Source: Lachnospiraceae bacterium (GTDB lineage Bacteria > Bacillota > Clostridia > Lachnospirales > Lachnospiraceae). From it: a stretch of DNA of 64,000 nt. The stretch is taken from contig JAKSHY010000003.1 of the NCBI GenBank assembly GCA_024399135.1, forward strand, positions 62,001 to 126,000, written 5' to 3'. A model generated the notes under the pieces. The model was not told where the DNA came from. It did no database searches and saw nothing but the letters and a program-made list of their open reading frames with translations. The position numbers and the translations under genes were made by a program. Every line of letters begins with the position of its first letter. Position 1 is the first letter of the stretch. Shown piece by piece: positions 63,116-64,000 of this stretch.

Positions 63116-64000
63116 CTAGAATAATCGCTCTTCACCGGCCTTCTTAGCGACCTGGTTAGCTATAACAATCAACAAAATACTTACAGCACTCTTAAATATA
63201 CCTGCGGCAGTACCGAGTGAGTAGTCGTTCTGAGAAATACCCCATTTCAATACATAAATATCAATTGTCTGAGATACACTCTGTACTAAACCGTTACCTA
63301 ACAAGTACTGAACTTCGAAACCTGCATTTAATACATTACCAATGTTCATAAGTAAAAGAATCATGAATGTAGGCTTAATACCTGGAAGTGTAATGTATTT
63401 AATTTTCTGAATACGGCTTGCTCCATCGATTGAAGCTGCTTCATAAAGACAAGGGTCAATTGATGTGATTGCAGCCAAATATATAATTGCATTCCATCCT
63501 GTTTCCTTCCAGCAGTTAGCGAAAGCAACTATTGGCCAGAAATACTTTGGATATGCAAAGAAGTTAACAGCCTGATCTACAATACCAAGATTTAAAAGAA
63601 CGTCGTTAATAATACCTGTGCTTGATAATGAATCATGTAAGATACCTGTAACAACAATCCATGATAAAAAGTGTGGTAAATACGAGATAGTCTGAATTGT
63701 TTTCTTTAATAATGTGTGACGAACTTCATTCAAAAGAATTGCGAATAAAACAGCCATAATTGTGGTAGTTACTAAGTTTAGCAATCCCATACAGAACGTG
63801 TTTCGGATTACGCCTAAAAAGGTTGCATCCTCGAATAAGAATTTGAACTTATCAAAACCAACAAATGTTGAATGTAACAAACCATTCTTTGGCTTATAGT
63901 TCTGAAATGCCATAATCCATCCGGATAAAGGCAAATAGTAAAAAATAATTCCGTAAATGGTAACGAAGAAAGTAATGATTAAAAGAGTTTTCTGCCTCTT
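63116..64000 (-). CDS. ABC sugar transporter permease (LplB-type), partial at window edge
   Basis: The frame stays open to the end of the window, beginning KRQKTLLIITFFVTIYGIIF and continuing YYLPLSGWIMAFQNYKPK, so the start codon lies beyond the window, probably by only about ten residues. Five to six hydrophobic segments and the EAA loop YEAASIDGASRIQKIKYITLPGIKPT are visible. A TTG inside (63934) is not the start, because the first membrane helix precedes it. Confidence 0.9.
   Translation of the reverse strand, partial: KRQKTLLIITFFVTIYGIIFYYLPLSGWIMAFQNYKPKNGLLHSTFVGFDKFKFLFEDATFLGVIRNTFCMGLLNLVTTTIMAVLFAILLNEVRHTLLKKTIQTISYLPHFLSWIVVTGILHDSLSSTGIINDVLLNLGIVDQAVNFFAYPKYFWPIVAFANCWKETGWNAIIYLAAITSIDPCLYEAASIDGASRIQKIKYITLPGIKPTFMILLLMNIGNVLNAGFEVQYLLGNGLVQSVSQTIDIYVLKWGISQNDYSLGTAAGIFKSAVSILLIVIANQVAKKAGEERLF

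Overview
The window looks like chromosomal DNA of an anaerobic, AT-rich Firmicute, most likely a Lachnospiraceae member close to Butyrivibrio, Pseudobutyrivibrio or Roseburia. This rests on the gene content: an mraZ-rsmH-ftsL-pbp-ftsW-ftsQ-ftsZ cluster; the priA-def-fmt-rsmB-rlmN-prpC-prkC-rsgA housekeeping run; a MurE of the meso-diaminopimelate type; fused SecDF; HemZ; and two LplB/LplC-type sugar ABC permease pairs next to plant-polysaccharide genes. The genus is inference. No rRNA, tRNA or CRISPR array was seen.

Layout. 1-6.7 kb: division cluster on the minus strand, headed by a clear promoter and a MraZ-type operator and running into a partial ftsZ. 6.8-8.8 kb: lgt and ychF. 8.8-13.7 kb: the most unusual region. 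A REP-associated tyrosine transposase (RAYT) gene sits among six copies of a short hairpin repeat (GGGACGGTTCTTTTGTCAC...). The copies lie in the ychF leader, at the end of a transporter gene, in the space between divergent genes and, in frame, inside nagA. 13.9-19.2 kb: an exported coiled-coil protein, an MMPL/RND exporter, a TetR regulator and a LysM protein. 19.3-30.5 kb: a nine-gene operon from murE to rsgA. 30.7-37.8 kb: a PfkB-type sugar kinase, recJ, secDF, a CorC/CNNM protein and a CAP-domain protein. 38.0-40.4 kb: a hybrid histidine kinase.

40.4-50.8 kb is a glucuronoxylan-utilisation locus: uxuA, uxuB, two permeases, a lipoprotein binding protein and a GH115 alpha-glucuronidase in one minus-strand operon, with a divergent AraC regulator. 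The GH115 enzyme has no signal peptide, so the likely scheme is import of glucuronate-decorated oligosaccharides, cytoplasmic removal of the uronic acid, and UxuB/UxuA conversion to 2-keto-3-deoxygluconate. 50.8-58.9 kb: hemZ, an MBL hydrolase, relA/spoT, groEL-groES, ybeY and an acyltransferase. 59.0-64.0 kb: a fucose-isomerase-fold sugar isomerase, xylulokinase and a second permease pair, the last running off the window.

The best candidate for an under-described system is the RAYT/hairpin-repeat family. The repeats abut Shine-Dalgarno sequences, can supply promoter elements, form part of a stop codon, and are translated as a peptide inside NagA.
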